DNA of 64,000 nucleotides, taken from Alentia gelatinosa. Its lineage: Eukaryota; Annelida; Polychaeta; Phyllodocida; Polynoidae. The position numbers and the translations under genes were made by a program. Positions within the stretch are counted from its first letter, which is position 1, and each line of letters begins with the position of its first letter. The stretch lies in the NCBI GenBank assembly GCA_950022655.1, contig OX465580.1, positions 128,310,099 to 128,374,098 on the forward strand, in the 5' to 3' direction. Shown in pieces: positions 44,360 through 54,479 of this stretch. Under the pieces are notes generated by a model. It made no database searches and was not told the DNA's origin. It was given only the letters and a program-made list of their open reading frames with translations.

Positions 44360-44777
44360 CGTAGTCACAATATCGTAGAACTGGATGAATTTTAATCTTG
44401 GCCACCATATGCCACGACTGGAGTTTGAAATAGTGATTTCACGAGGTGAAGCCTCGTGAAGTCAGGGGCTAAAATTCCAGGAGTAGAATGCGGTGCCCAA
44501 GATTAAAACAAATCAGGTTCTGATTTTATCCTGTGGCATACGGTGTGGCATACGGAAACTCAATGTTAAGCCTATGGATTTCCTTGTGTGTCATTTAACT
44601 TTTTTGACAATATTCACTTTTTCTGTTTTTATTTTAGACTGAATTACCCTACTGAACTGTCTTATTTCATGTAGGTGGTCTATACTAGTGGCATATAGAA
44701 TTCCGTATGCCAGTCAGTGTGACATACGGAAACTCAATGTTAAGCCTATGGGATTTTATATTAGGAGTAGAATAATA
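44360..44777 (+). mobile_element. HP4 element, copy 2, rearranged
   Basis: Its hairpin, tip CACGAGGTGAAGCCTCGTG, starts with an offset of about 327 bp from copy 1, and flanking words are also shared, so the two look tandemly duplicated. The tail is broken: part of it (to about 44577), then about 100 bp matching the LINE relic, then a second tail ending GGAGTAGAATAA. Confidence 0.72.
44577..44680 (-). mobile_element. LINE fragment inside HP4
   Basis: GTGTGTCATTTAACTTTTTT and ATATTC-CTTTTTCTG resemble 45638-45720 of the LINE relic below at about 85-90% by eye. A small piece of the retroelement, or of the same source, lies in the HP4 tail. Confidence 0.65.
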
Positions 44778-45108
44778 TCTAGATTCCCTTTCTCCAGGCC
44801 CCACTATTTGTCTGTCAGGGGTGACTCCAACATGCCTCCTGAGGGAGAGGTGTGGACATCGAGCGTTGGCGATACCCTCCAACTTAAATATTTTTTACTA
44901 GCTTTATCATCACTCTCATGGATATGAGTTTTTCAGTCACAATCTCGATCTCTTACATATGCATCGAATCACGTATCATATCTTCTTGAAAAATAAAAGA
45001 AAGAAAACAGTAGGGTAAACAAGAAAGTAAGTAAATGGTAAGTTGGTAATATTGATTATTATCCAAAATATTAGTATTTTCCAATATATCATAAATAAAT
45101 GTGTGTTA

Positions 45109-46119
45109 TCACTTTTTAAGAATCTTGCTTGGCAAGTTTAATAATGAGATGTGCCTAGAGTTATCTTTCTTTTGCGAATTTCCACTTTTTGGTATAGGTA
45201 CCACTTTTGCATTCTTCCAATTATTTGGAAAGTATTCTTCTTCTACTGAAATATTTACCTAGATAGGTGAATTGACAGATTACACTCTTTATATTTTCTA
45301 TAATTAACTTTGCATCAACATCTTCAATTCCACTTGCCTTATTCGGATCTGTTGACTATAAGTTATCCGAAACATCTAACATGGTATATTCTATTAAAAA
45401 AATCCTAGTCAATTCCTTTCTTTATTTTCGTTGGGTTTCGCACAATTCTTTGAATAGTCAATCCCATTCATTTTATTCAAATGTTCTTGCCCGATGGTTG
45501 CGGAGAATCTGCTTTAAACATTTGGTATATCTTTTGTCTGTATTCGTCTCCCATCTTCTATTAACTCACAAGGTAAAGATTCATTCTCTGGTTGCAATAA
45601 ACTATTAATGACGGCCAAAAACTTCCTAGGATTTCTTTGTGTGTCATTTAACTTTTTTTTACAATATTCTCTTTTTTCTGTTTTATTTCATACTGAATTT
45701 CCCGAGTGAACTGATTTCATATCGAATTTCAGTTCCTTTACAAGGTTTCTCTTGTGTGTAATCAAATTGTGCAACTGCCTCGACATCCAGGTGGGTTTCT
45801 GATCTAAAGAATTTATTTCCTTTATCGGACAATATTCCTTTAGATATGCTCGCACATGCCATACAAATTCTCTCCACAGCTCATCCATATTTCTACAGTT
45901 ATGATAAGTTTGCCAATTTATCAAAATCCAGGTTTTTTTATACGAGCTGCCTTTAAAGGTAACTTGTGTCCTTTTCCGTTCACGTTTTTTTCTTACTACC
46001 AAAGTTGGGTGATGGTCACTTATACATTCACTAAGGACTTCCACACGACTTACGGGGTATTTAAGGGATCTATAATCGTCTCCCCCTGTATAGTCGAGTA
46101 ATGTCGTTGATAAGCTGCT
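45109..46119 (-). pseudogene. Non-LTR retrotransposon (LINE) relic, endonuclease end and partial RT
   Basis: On the minus strand, an open stretch just below 46119 contains SDHHPTLV (about 46020-45997), the conserved end of an APE-type endonuclease. A linker with a Trp-rich segment and the phrase TWMSRQLHNLI follows. Beyond the stop near 45688, NPRKFW, then DPNKASG (near 45340), then NAKVVPIPKSGN and SLLNLPSK are recognisable early reverse-transcriptase words, in shifted frames. The catalytic YADD region is not seen. The clade cannot be fixed; a CR1/L2/Jockey-like layout is possible. Stops and frameshifts mean it is inactive. Confidence 0.85.
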
Positions 46120-47397
46120 TTAATCCAGTAACTTGACAAATATTTTCCAGACCAAGATATAATATTAATGGGTGGTGTAACCATCAGACGGGATTATAGC
46201 TGTATATTTGTAACCAGGTTCTAACACCAGGGGGCGCCTGTGTATTCCACAGCCTGACTCCCTCACTTCCGCCTTTCCAGACCTTCTTCTCCAGCCATTG
46301 TGAACTTCTCAGCTGGAAAATCTTTTGTTTTATTTTTATTCAGAGTAAAGTGAGCAAGTACAACTCAACAACTTCCCAGATTTGGTTTGGTGATTGGGTT
46401 TATTGGTGCAGCTGGTACAACGTTTCGGCGAAGAATTGCCTTTCATTTTCTTTAATTCTTATGTTATTTTCAATAAATGGGGTGTTCATTCATCACTTTA
46501 AAATCCCACTCAATTGTTACTCAGTTTGTGTTCATCCGTAATCACCAAATATTCGGTATTCAGTCTACATTACCTGTCCTACAGTACCCGCCGTAAGACA
46601 TGGTGACCACAGGAAGGCTAGGTTGGCCACCACCTCCGTCTCCGACTTAGAGGTTATTTAGGTCCGATCGCCTTCTAGACCAAGAGCTCGATACAAACAT
46701 CTCAACACTTTTGGATATCGCGAAATATAAAATGATTACTCACTATAATACATTATTAGCTTAGATTAGCATAGTCTCACTTCCTGGCCTCGTCATCAAA
46801 ACACTATAAAATATAAGTGATAACATGAATAAGGGTCTTCGAGAGTACTGTCATCTCCAACTACACCAAAACATCTACTGGAAGTTAGGTAAAGTATTCA
46901 CCCCTGATCTCCATTCAGGGGTGAACAGCTGTCCTATGTTATTAGGCGAGGCTCTTTGCAGTTAGGGAACCAGCGAAGAAGACTGAACAAAATGGCTGGA
47001 CCTGAGAACCAGCCAAGCTTCACTGGAAAATTACGTCTAAATACACAGTTATAACATAAGACACAGCTGTTATGAAGGTTGGCAAAGACAAGTGGGTATA
47101 TATTTATCGATTCGATTTTTTTGAGCGCGGGAAATCGCGCTCATATACGTCATCTAGAGGTTAGAGTGCTCACACAGGCTTTCAGCTTACTGCAAAGAAT
47201 CTAACCCTTCACTATCAATGTTTCACTATAAATGCCTGGTTAAATGAGCAGGGGTCCAGTATCAAGCCTTTCCATACCCCCTGCCCTACTACTGACTTGG
47301 TTCCTTTTAATAGAACTTTCATGACTGGGTGACTGTGAACGTGTGTGAAAATCAACTGAAATTACATATCAACAAGGTGTATAATACTCAAGATGAA
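46120..47397. other. Unassigned DNA
   Basis: About 1.3 kb. A pyrimidine-rich tract ending TTTATTTTTATTCAG at 46342 precedes a 63-codon frame that I could not support as an exon. No clear repeat was found. Confidence 0.35.
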
Positions 47398-47793
47398 AAC
47401 CAGGATTCTATGAATGGTTTAAGATCAAACTGACAGATGACAAATATGTTAGTAGGAGGATTACCAAGAGCATGATTAGTACTCCAAATGAAGTACCCTC
47501 AAGCCAATTAAACATGAGTGCATCAAGCGCTAAGGGCTATCAGAGAGCGAACTGAGTGGCATAGCTGACCCATTAGCCAGAGAAGTAGGGCAGTTGACCT
47601 GCTGTAATAAATTCAGTCATATCCATGACAAGTTGAATGGGATCTGTGCTATGCTAGACCAGGCACAAGTCAAAATCAAAAACGTTAGCCAACAAATGAC
47701 AAACATCTCAAAAGAAATATGATACATCAGATATGATATAGTAAAACGTTTACATGATATACTTAAAAAGAAACTTAATGATGTTCAGTAGAT
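47398..47793 (+). pseudogene. Decayed coding sequence of unknown origin
   Basis: Three neighbouring plus-strand segments in different frames read like degraded protein: one with WFKIKLTDDKYVSRRI and TPNEVPSS, one with SGIADPLAREVGQ and QAQVKIKNVSQQM, and a short one with RLHDILKKKLNDVQ. Each is ended by a stop or frameshift. The helical, Gln/Lys-rich character suggests a coiled-coil-like protein. Family not recognised; a retroelement remnant or a host pseudogene are both possible. Confidence 0.4.
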
Positions 47794-47852
47794 TTAGGAT
47801 ACACCTATTTTGATTAGGTAACCAGTTGCCATCTGTTCACACATGTAGATTT

Positions 47853-48158
47853 CTATACCATACTACATATTCCTGTTGATGATACTTGAGAACAACTCTT
47901 AAATCCATTCCCTGGGTTTATTGAAACATTCTTGATACGTTCAAATACAAATGGCTTACTGATAAAAAAATTCCTATGATATTCTCTAACCTTTATTTGA
48001 TGAGATCTTGGTACATACCGCGAACTTCCATTATAAATGGAAATACCATTTGCTCCTAGTTCATATATGTCAGAGTGTGCGCAGTATGAAATGACGACTC
48101 TGGTGGAGGGCTCTATGGCAGAGGAACCCGGCCCTGTATGGGACAGGGCCGGGTACAC
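47853..48158 (-). CDS. Open frame, possible exon or pseudogene fragment
   Basis: A 101-codon minus-strand frame in AT-rich DNA. Its last 70 codons have natural-looking composition (IYELGANGISIYNGSS, KVREYHRNFFISKPF) and end at a stop near 47853. No domain, signal or splice pair could be assigned. The first 25 codons overlap a GC palindrome (CCGGCCCTGT...ACAGGGCCGG at 48129-48153) and may not belong. It faces the decayed sequence just to its left. Confidence 0.3.
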   Translation of the reverse strand: MYPALSHTGPGSSAIEPSTRVVISYCAHSDIYELGANGISIYNGSSRYVPRSHQIKVREYHRNFFISKPFVFERIKNVSINPGNGFKSCSQVSSTGICSMV

Positions 48159-48424
48159 TGGCTAACGGGAAGAATGGTTCACTCTTCCAGCAGGGATTCT
48201 GATTCTGGCAGTTTTTAGAGAAACATCCTAATAAACTATCTTCTATCCTTTGAGAGGTTGCCATTACTTACTGCAAATCAGCAGGGATCCATCACACCTT
48301 GCTGTCGCTTGGCGTTACCTGTCCCATTGCTAATTGGGACAGGGAACCAGTTTGATGTCAGTATGCTCTGGGGGCCAGTGTAGCGGAGGGCTCTCGTGTG
48401 GCTTATTTACCTGTTTCCCCACAG

Positions 48425-48546
48425 AGGATGTTGCATGTCACTGGGTGGGCGTGAAGGTCCGTGTCTCCGCTAACACCTATAATGAGGCTGTGTACCTGTC
48501 GGCGACTGGACATGCTGTCTCTATCATGACCCTCACTCACCCCTAG
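48425..48546 (+). CDS. Candidate terminal exon, unknown protein
   Basis: A textbook acceptor (TTTACCTGTTTCCCCACAG, ending 48424) is followed by an open frame, entered after two bases, of about 40 codons ending in TAG at 48544-48546. The peptide contains DVACHWVGVKVRVSAN and AVYLSATGHAV. Third-position G/C preference contrasts with the AT-rich surroundings. Family not recognised. It could be the last exon of a plus-strand gene that may include 39082-39184, but nothing links them beyond strand. Confidence 0.45.
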
Positions 48547-48915
48547 CCTCCTCTTACCTGTTAGCCTCTCTGTGATGGGAAACGCTCGCCCACATTTTTA
48601 CTTGCAATTAGCGTTCATAGAAGTTGGGCGTTTGGTTTTTATGTTGGGCATATATATATATACCTGTTGCGGCTGCGATCTGAACCTAGAGATGTGTTTT
48701 TTCTTTTAGATTTGATTACTCAAAATTGGCAATATTTGGATACCTACTCCCCAAACCTTCTGGTCTCTTTCTGGGGTCGCCCGAAGTTTTCTTTCATGCT
48801 GAAAGTGTAAATATGTTGTTTAGCCACTAGCCTTTTTCTTATATGAATACATATGCTATCAACTGTGAATATATATATATAATCTTGCCGGAAACAGGTT
48901 AGTTAACTTATAAGT
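48547..48915. other. Unassigned DNA
   Basis: Possible 3' flank of the candidate exon. Short TA runs occur at 48650-48661 and 48870-48881. No polyadenylation signal was confidently placed. Confidence 0.35.
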
Positions 48916-49194
48916 ATGACAGGAGTCGCAATCTATCACCAAAAATTATCCTTCGGATTAGGAAATTATCTAAGTATCAATAAGCCTGATGTAATATTTT
49001 CTTGCCCAACACGTGTCTTGGGAGACACCGAGCTGCCTGATTTTTGGGTTGCCAGGCAGGGTTGGTGTCTTTTTACCTACTATCTACCAGTATCTGACCG
49101 ACTTTTTGATGTCTTTACGTCGGTATATGTAAATTCGGATTGTTTACAGTCTCCAAGGAATCATGACACCTGGAGCTGCGTGGAAATAGGCTGA
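48916..49194 (+). CDS. Unsupported 92-codon open frame
   Basis: Starts at an ATG and ends at TGA, with FSCPTRVLGDTELPDFWV and DRLFDVFTSVYVNSD. It contains the near-palindrome around GGAGACACC...GGTGTCT (about 49020-49070), which hints at a mobile element rather than a gene. No domain recognised. Confidence 0.2.
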   Translation: MTGVAIYHQKLSFGLGNYLSINKPDVIFSCPTRVLGDTELPDFWVARQGWCLFTYYLPVSDRLFDVFTSVYVNSDCLQSPRNHDTWSCVEIG

Positions 49195-49364
49195 TTGGTA
49201 GCCTACCGTTAACCTCCAGTATTAATAAAAAGTTTTAAAAAAAATTTACTGAATGTCCCTGCTAAGATGAAAAAAACTTGGACTTTGCACCCCTTGCCAG
49301 TGAGTAGCAACATGTGGCATTGAAGGCATATCAGACAATTTACCTTGAAAATTGGAACACTTTA

Positions 49365-49712
49365 TGATCTCCGAGTGTTATAAAACACATTGGTAATTTC
49401 AAAAATGTAGTTCACCAATCTAGTTATTTTATTAACAGAATAATAGAGGCATTCTAAAATGTTGCTTTTCACAGAGTAAACCCCATGTCATTTTTTCACA
49501 GAATGTTATAAATGCATATCATTATACATTCAAGTTTTTAGAAATGACAAGTCCCCGTCCTTGTTTTTAGAAAATTTGTTGAAATCTATATTTTTCAGTG
49601 CATTTTCTATGTAATTCAGTCAAATATGAAATAGATTGGATTGATTTACCTCATTGGTCAAAGTCCCGGATTTAATGGATGATTGCCAGCATTTGAAAAA
49701 CACCAGGTAGTG
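49365..49712. repeat. Old dispersed repeat, copy 2
   Basis: Diverged relative of 31580-31980, with the same order of TTATAAAACACATT, TATATTTTTCAGTG, CATTTTCTATGTAA and CATTTGAAAAACACC words. Confidence 0.45.
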
Positions 49713-49723
49713 TCACTTACAAT

Positions 49724-50250
49724 GAGACCCAGGGATAATGTGGAACAACTTTATTATCCATCGTATACAAAGCCCCCATTGAAAATGTATGGGGATTCAG
49801 TAAACTACGACCCATTGTATAACACCTGTCAGATACCATAACTGTGGTATACGGATTCAAACCTGTGGTATACGGCCTCAAAACCATGGTATACGGGGAA
49901 AATAGCCCCTTTGTGCTGTAGAGCAAAGAAATAGTCCCTGTTGTTATACCCGCTAATATGGCAATTACTGGGTTTAATTCATACGAAAAGATGGATAATA
50001 AATACAACAAACGATGGTTATGTGGACAGGCGGCTCTGTCAACCACTCGAGGTTGACGTCGTAATACACTCGCTAGCGCTCGTGTATTACTACGCGTCAA
50101 CCTCTCGTGGTTTACAACCGCCTGTCCATAAAACCATCGATTATTGTTTATTTATTCAGCACCTATAGACAACCTATCACGGCTCGGGCTGTCTAAGCGA
50201 ACGAGCTTGAATATTATTAGAAGATAACCCCTGTACAAGGTCTCCTTGTA
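49724..50250 (-). mobile_element. FB3 element interrupted by HP8
   Basis: GAGACCCAGGGATAATGT (from 49724) and, after HP8, GACAACCTATCACGG and TAAGCGAACGAGCTTGAATA are the complement of the middle of FB3 (22668-22886). The uninterrupted FB3 reads through this site as GACTTTATTCAAC. The outer ends of this copy are degraded. Confidence 0.72.
49750..50156 (-). mobile_element. HP8 element (tail then hairpin)
   Basis: The tail is bounded by TTTATTATCCATC (49750) and GATGGATAATAAA (about 49989-50001), with three GTGGTATACGG-type words. The hairpin of about 150 bp (arms ACAGGCGG...CCGCCTGT, GAGGTTGACG...CGTCAACC) has the tip CACTCGCTAGCGCTCGTG. It is inserted in FB3. The 127-codon minus-strand open frame across the tail is not a gene. 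Confidence 0.85.
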
Positions 50251-50312
50251 CCTTGTACTTTCGTCAGCAAACTTCATTCACAGGTCCCAGACTCGTTGTT
50301 ATAATCCCCTAT

Positions 50313-50794
50313 AGGGCTGATTCCACCAGCACGATGGATTTGTCATGATGTATCTTGATATATCTTGTAATATCTTACAGTGTCGCCATATGTCTGACCT
50401 CCTTTGTCAAAAAACGTAGCCGTGCGGTGTCGGGTCTATGTTTTGGTGCTCCACCACCGCGACATATCGCGACAAATAGGCACACGATCACTCAAACCTA
50501 GCCCGACTGAGCACAACACCCAAATCGTGACCAATCACGCTATATCTTGTGTGTCGGTGGAATCAGCACTTTAGTCTTGTAGTGTCTTGCAGAATCGCGA
50601 TATGTCGTACCCCCGTTTTCACAAAACGTAGCCGTGCGGTGTCGGGTGTATGTGTATGGTCCACCACCGTGACACCTCAAGACACATCGCGACAAATAGG
50701 CTCGCGATTATTCAAAACTAGCCCGACTTAGCAAGACACCGAAATCGTGGCTAATCTCGCTAGATCTTGTGTGTTGGTGGAATCACCACTTACT
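50313..50794. mobile_element. TT7 element with duplicated interior
   Basis: The ends GGGCTGATTCCACCAGCACG and GGTGGAATCAGCACT delimit a first unit of about 258 bp. A second unit repeats most of the interior with an offset of about 212 bp (CGTAGCCGTGCGGTGTCGGG occurs at 50414 and 50626) and ends GGTGGAATCACCACT. Non-coding. Confidence 0.78.
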
Positions 50795-51101
50795 TTGTCC
50801 CAACCGAATTATGTTCAATAAACAAATGTAGAAAAAAAGAGAAAGTATGTGACTGAACCATACCAATCTCCTCAGTCCTATTTCCATTGGCCATGACTGA
50901 TATATAGTCACGAAATACCGACGGACCTTTACCATTGTTGAAGCAGAGTGAAAATAGGCTATTAGGAGAGCACAGAAAATCTACACCGTTTTGTCGGCGA
51001 ATGGAAAGGGTCTTCAGTGGGAACAGGGTGGAGACAGTAGTGGCCCATGCATTTAGAGGGTAATATTTCCAGCACAAGACGCCAGGGGGCTCCACCTTCA
51101 A
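50795..51101 (-). CDS. Candidate exon, 103-codon open frame
   Basis: The minus-strand frame from 51101 contains VLCWKYYPLNAWATT, LFPLKTLSIRRQNGVDF and FNNGKGPSVFRDYISVM, with protein-like composition and G/C third positions. GATTGGTATGG near 50862 could be a donor. No clean acceptor is seen, and an overlapping second frame is also open. No family recognised. Confidence 0.3.
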
Positions 51102-51238
51102 CGGCTATCTGGTAGTCCACCTTCACAGAACGCTCATGAGTACACTGGCAACCAGAGCTATACAGAATTAGGGGTTGGTTGCCAAACTAGCTCATGGGTA
51201 GCTGCCAGTATCCCATTGACAGGACCCGGAGCGAGGAA

Positions 51239-51517
51239 TATCAAGAAACGTCACGAAATTTCATACAATTATTTATATGGCATGAGTTGTATTCGCGGAA
51301 ATATCACGAAGCAGGGCTGAGTGATATCTGTAGTGGAAGACAACGAACGCCATGTAAACAATTGTATGAAATTAAGTGACTTTTAGATTTTATCCTACCC
51401 GGTAACATGTTTTTAACTTCATATTTCACCTGTGGCATATAAATTTTATATGGCATAACCGTGGCATACAGTCACTCCATGTTAAGTCTATGGAGATTTA
51501 TATGAGGGGTAGGATAG
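51239..51517 (+). mobile_element. HP1 element
   Basis: The hairpin has arms GTCACGAAATTTCATACAAT and its near complement, tip CACGAAGCAGGGCTGAGTG. The tail runs from TTATCCTACCCG to GGGGTAGGATA, with CATGTTAAGTCTATGGAG. Non-coding. Confidence 0.86.
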
Positions 51518-52220
51518 CCCTATTCTCCATTGTGTGACCCTCTCGTATAATAGCCACACTATAACTCACTGGCGATGAACAAAACTTTAGGGTTTAGATC
51601 AGTTATGGTTGAATAACATAAAGTGAGGCTAATTCTGAGAAAATTGATAATTTTAGAACATTTATGCAATGTCACATCATTACTAGTGGTATACATACAC
51701 ACAGTACACAGTATTCTCGCTAGGTGGCTTCATTGAGATTATAGGAATGTATGGGTTGCATTGATGTACGTCTTTAGCACGGGAGGCAGGCCAGTGGATT
51801 CTCAAGGCTCTAGGCCTAGTTCGTTAAGAATTCTTCTCAATAGAGCGTAGTGCGAGTACAGAATAAGACTTAGAGAATGTGAGATCTTATGAGAGGGGTG
51901 GTTAGATAAGCGGCCGCTTTGACCCAGTAGCAGTACCTGTGTGTTACTCTCCTACCAGATCTTTCATGCTGTTTGGAGAGTGTGTTTAGTCATAACCTCG
52001 AAGGCAATTTACCTTGTACTGTATTTTGTAGAATAAAACCATCATAAAGCCAGAATTAATTATCAATTTGCTACGCTATGAGTTATACTAGTATTTCTGC
52101 TTTTGGAGCCTACATAAAACAACACTAGTTGATTTTAAGCGCACCCCGAGTGAACCCATGTGGGATTTAACCCGACCAACCGCTATATTTCAGACAGGGG
52201 TCGGTTGCCAAACTATTGTA
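51518..52220. other. Unassigned DNA
   Basis: About 700 bp without a supported gene. GATTTAACCCGACCA (about 52174) is shared with 19668. Confidence 0.4.
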
Positions 52221-52598
52221 TACTTAGATAGTAAACTATGGCTTTGTGGACAGGCAGTCTAAACCACGATAGGTTGACGTGTAGTAATACGCGAGCGCTT
52301 TGTTTACAGAGCCACCTGTTCACAAAATCATCATTTGTCGTATTTATTATCCATCTTTTTGAATAAATCAAACCCAGTTATTGCCATATTATAGGGAATA
52401 ATGATAGGGACTATTTCTTTGCTCTGTAGCACAAAGGGATTATTTTCCCGTATTCCATGACTTTGAGGCTGTATGCCACAGATTTAAATCCGTATACCAC
52501 AGTTATGGTATCTGACAGGTTTTATATAATTGGTCTTGGTTTATTGAGTCCCTATACATTTTCAATGGGGAATTTGTATACGATGGATGATGAAATAT
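52221..52598 (+). mobile_element. HP8 element (hairpin then tail)
   Basis: The hairpin is partly decayed (TTTGTGGACAGGCAG against CCACCTGTTCACAAA, tip region TAATACGCGAGCGC). The tail runs from TTTATTATCCATC to CGATGGATGATGAAATA. It is inverted relative to 49750-50156, about 2 kb away. Confidence 0.8.
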
Positions 52599-53166
52599 TA
52601 AATCTGTGAGGGTTCTCTACTATATGGAACCAGGTTTTGAATATGTATTATCAAATTACACTTATGTGAAATTATTCATTTGTTATCACGTATTGATCTC
52701 TCACCAGGATAGTACAGATGATTTTCTTTCCGTTCTCTTTTGAGATGACCGTTTTCCCATTATCATAGGAAATCCTTGTTTTCAATTTCAATTTATATAT
52801 TTCTTCTTTTGTAGAACAAAGAAAGACTAAATTAGGCTTTATTCACAGCAATAAAGAGAAGTTCAAACCCCCAGACATACCCCAGCACCATTCCGTAGCT
52901 AGTAACGATGTATTTTAATGTTTTCTCAGTTTCTAAGACAGTAAATTGCACATTAAAAATATCTCCTTTTTTCATGACCTCAACTGAATCGATGCCTCTT
53001 TTTGTTCTTGTGTTCACATTATCCCTCATGATATGTGTCTGTGTAAATCAGGATGCCCAGTATTTTATAGTGTGACCTGAATATGTAACCCCTCATGATG
53101 GCCCTGTTCATTGTGATTATTCCTATGTACCTATGAGCGAACAACCTATGATTACTTAACGCTGTT
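52599..53166. other. Unassigned DNA
   Basis: No supported gene over about 570 bp. One 65-codon minus-strand frame has no features. Confidence 0.4.
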
Positions 53167-53465
53167 GGGGGTGGAATAACTTTTGTTTACTGCCCAGGTT
53201 GAAGTTACTGCCCAGTTTGACGTTTACTGCCCAGGTTGACGTTTACTGCACAGGTTGACATTCAGAGATATTCGGTTTTATCGATATTAGCCGACAATTG
53301 AAGTTATATAGGAATAGGGAAACCACGTACCAGTGGAAATAAGTCAGAGTTACTCGGTAAGGCTTGGAAAAATTACTGCCCGCGGCTATGCCTTGGGCAG
53401 TAATTTTTTCAAGCCTTACCTCGTAACTTTGACTTATTCCCACCGGAACATAGTTTCCCTCTATT
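53167..53465. repeat. Tandem repeat next to a 153-bp hairpin
   Basis: Four tandem units of about 19-24 bp, TTTACTGCCCAGGTTGACG, cover 53189-53262. A near-perfect hairpin at 53313-53465 follows, with arms AATAGGGAAACC, AAGTCAGAGTTACTCGGTAA and their complements, tip CCCGCGGCTATGCCTTGGG. GGGGTGGAATAA at 53167 and TTATTCACC at the right resemble HP tail ends, so it may be a ninth HP family. Confidence 0.75.
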
Positions 53466-54479
53466 ATTCACCACTGGGTGGCGATTTTCCATATGGTTGA
53501 GTTATGTTCGCACCAATGAGAGTATACAAAAGACATCGCAGCAGAGTTACACAATCACCCACGCTACATTTACTCATATAGAGATTATCGTACCTGGTCT
53601 TCAGGAGTGCACCTAATCAACATTCACGCGTTACACAGTTCTCCGGATCTTGTTTGATATTTCCTAATTATGTAAAGGGAAAATCCTGGTCCTATATCCT
53701 ATCTATTCCAAAACATTGTGCGATCATGCAACAAATTTAGAACAATAATCATCAGGTGGAAACAGAAATGGTCACTGATTTTCTCTCCTGCCTTATGAAA
53801 TATGGTACCAACGACTGACTTCTGCATCCATCAACCAAATTAAAGCACATTTAATTAATCAGTGATGCTCTGCCTTTTGCCTCCAAGAGTCAGTAAGCGG
53901 CCATCACATTTTTGCAGTGCAGTTCACCGAGTATGAACCACCAACCCTTCACATGGAGCACCATCAACCAACTTGTGTAATGTGAAAATTATCGGTGTGT
54001 TTTTATTCGACAGGTGGAAAAGTTGCATTTAATAGTGTGAGTGAGTGGAGACCGAGGCGGAAGCTAATCTAACCTGGGCTCAGATATACTAGGAGCAAAT
54101 TGTGTGTTCATCATTGATGAATGAGCGTGCACTTATTAATGAATAACAATAAAAAGGTTTGGGTCACATTCAGTCAATGGATACTTTTCTATAACCCACT
54201 TACATTCAGTCAACTTGCCATTTCTGCAACTGCCTGAGTCTAGGATCCAAACATATCAAGTACCAGTTGGTCAATGAGGTATTTCAGTCTTGAATGATTG
54301 GTCATGGTCAGCTGGGCATGCCTCTAAACCCAGAGACACTGGCCCTCTGCTCCTTTCCCAATATCACAGTGGACAGCACGCACATAGTGAAAGGATAGTT
54401 TTCATGCAACACGCTGGAAGTCTATGTCACCAGTCTAATCTCTAGGCGATGTATGTATATGTGCAAGCACGCTCTAACA
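53466..54479. other. Unassigned DNA with a TT10 right-end fragment
   Basis: 53715-53800 matches the right side of TT10 (ACAATAATCATCAGGTGGAA, then GGTCACTGATTTTCTCTCC). The remainder shows no supported gene. Confidence 0.45.

Noticed and set aside
46343..46541. Exon after the acceptor-like TTTATTTTTATTCAG
   Set aside because: The 63-codon frame has no coding-like codon preference and no donor; the stop falls in AT-rich sequence and no other evidence supports it.
49717..50100. 127-codon minus-strand open frame
   Set aside because: It lies across the HP8 tail and hairpin and is composed of repeated GGTATAC words (PYTTGLNPYT type). A repeat artefact.
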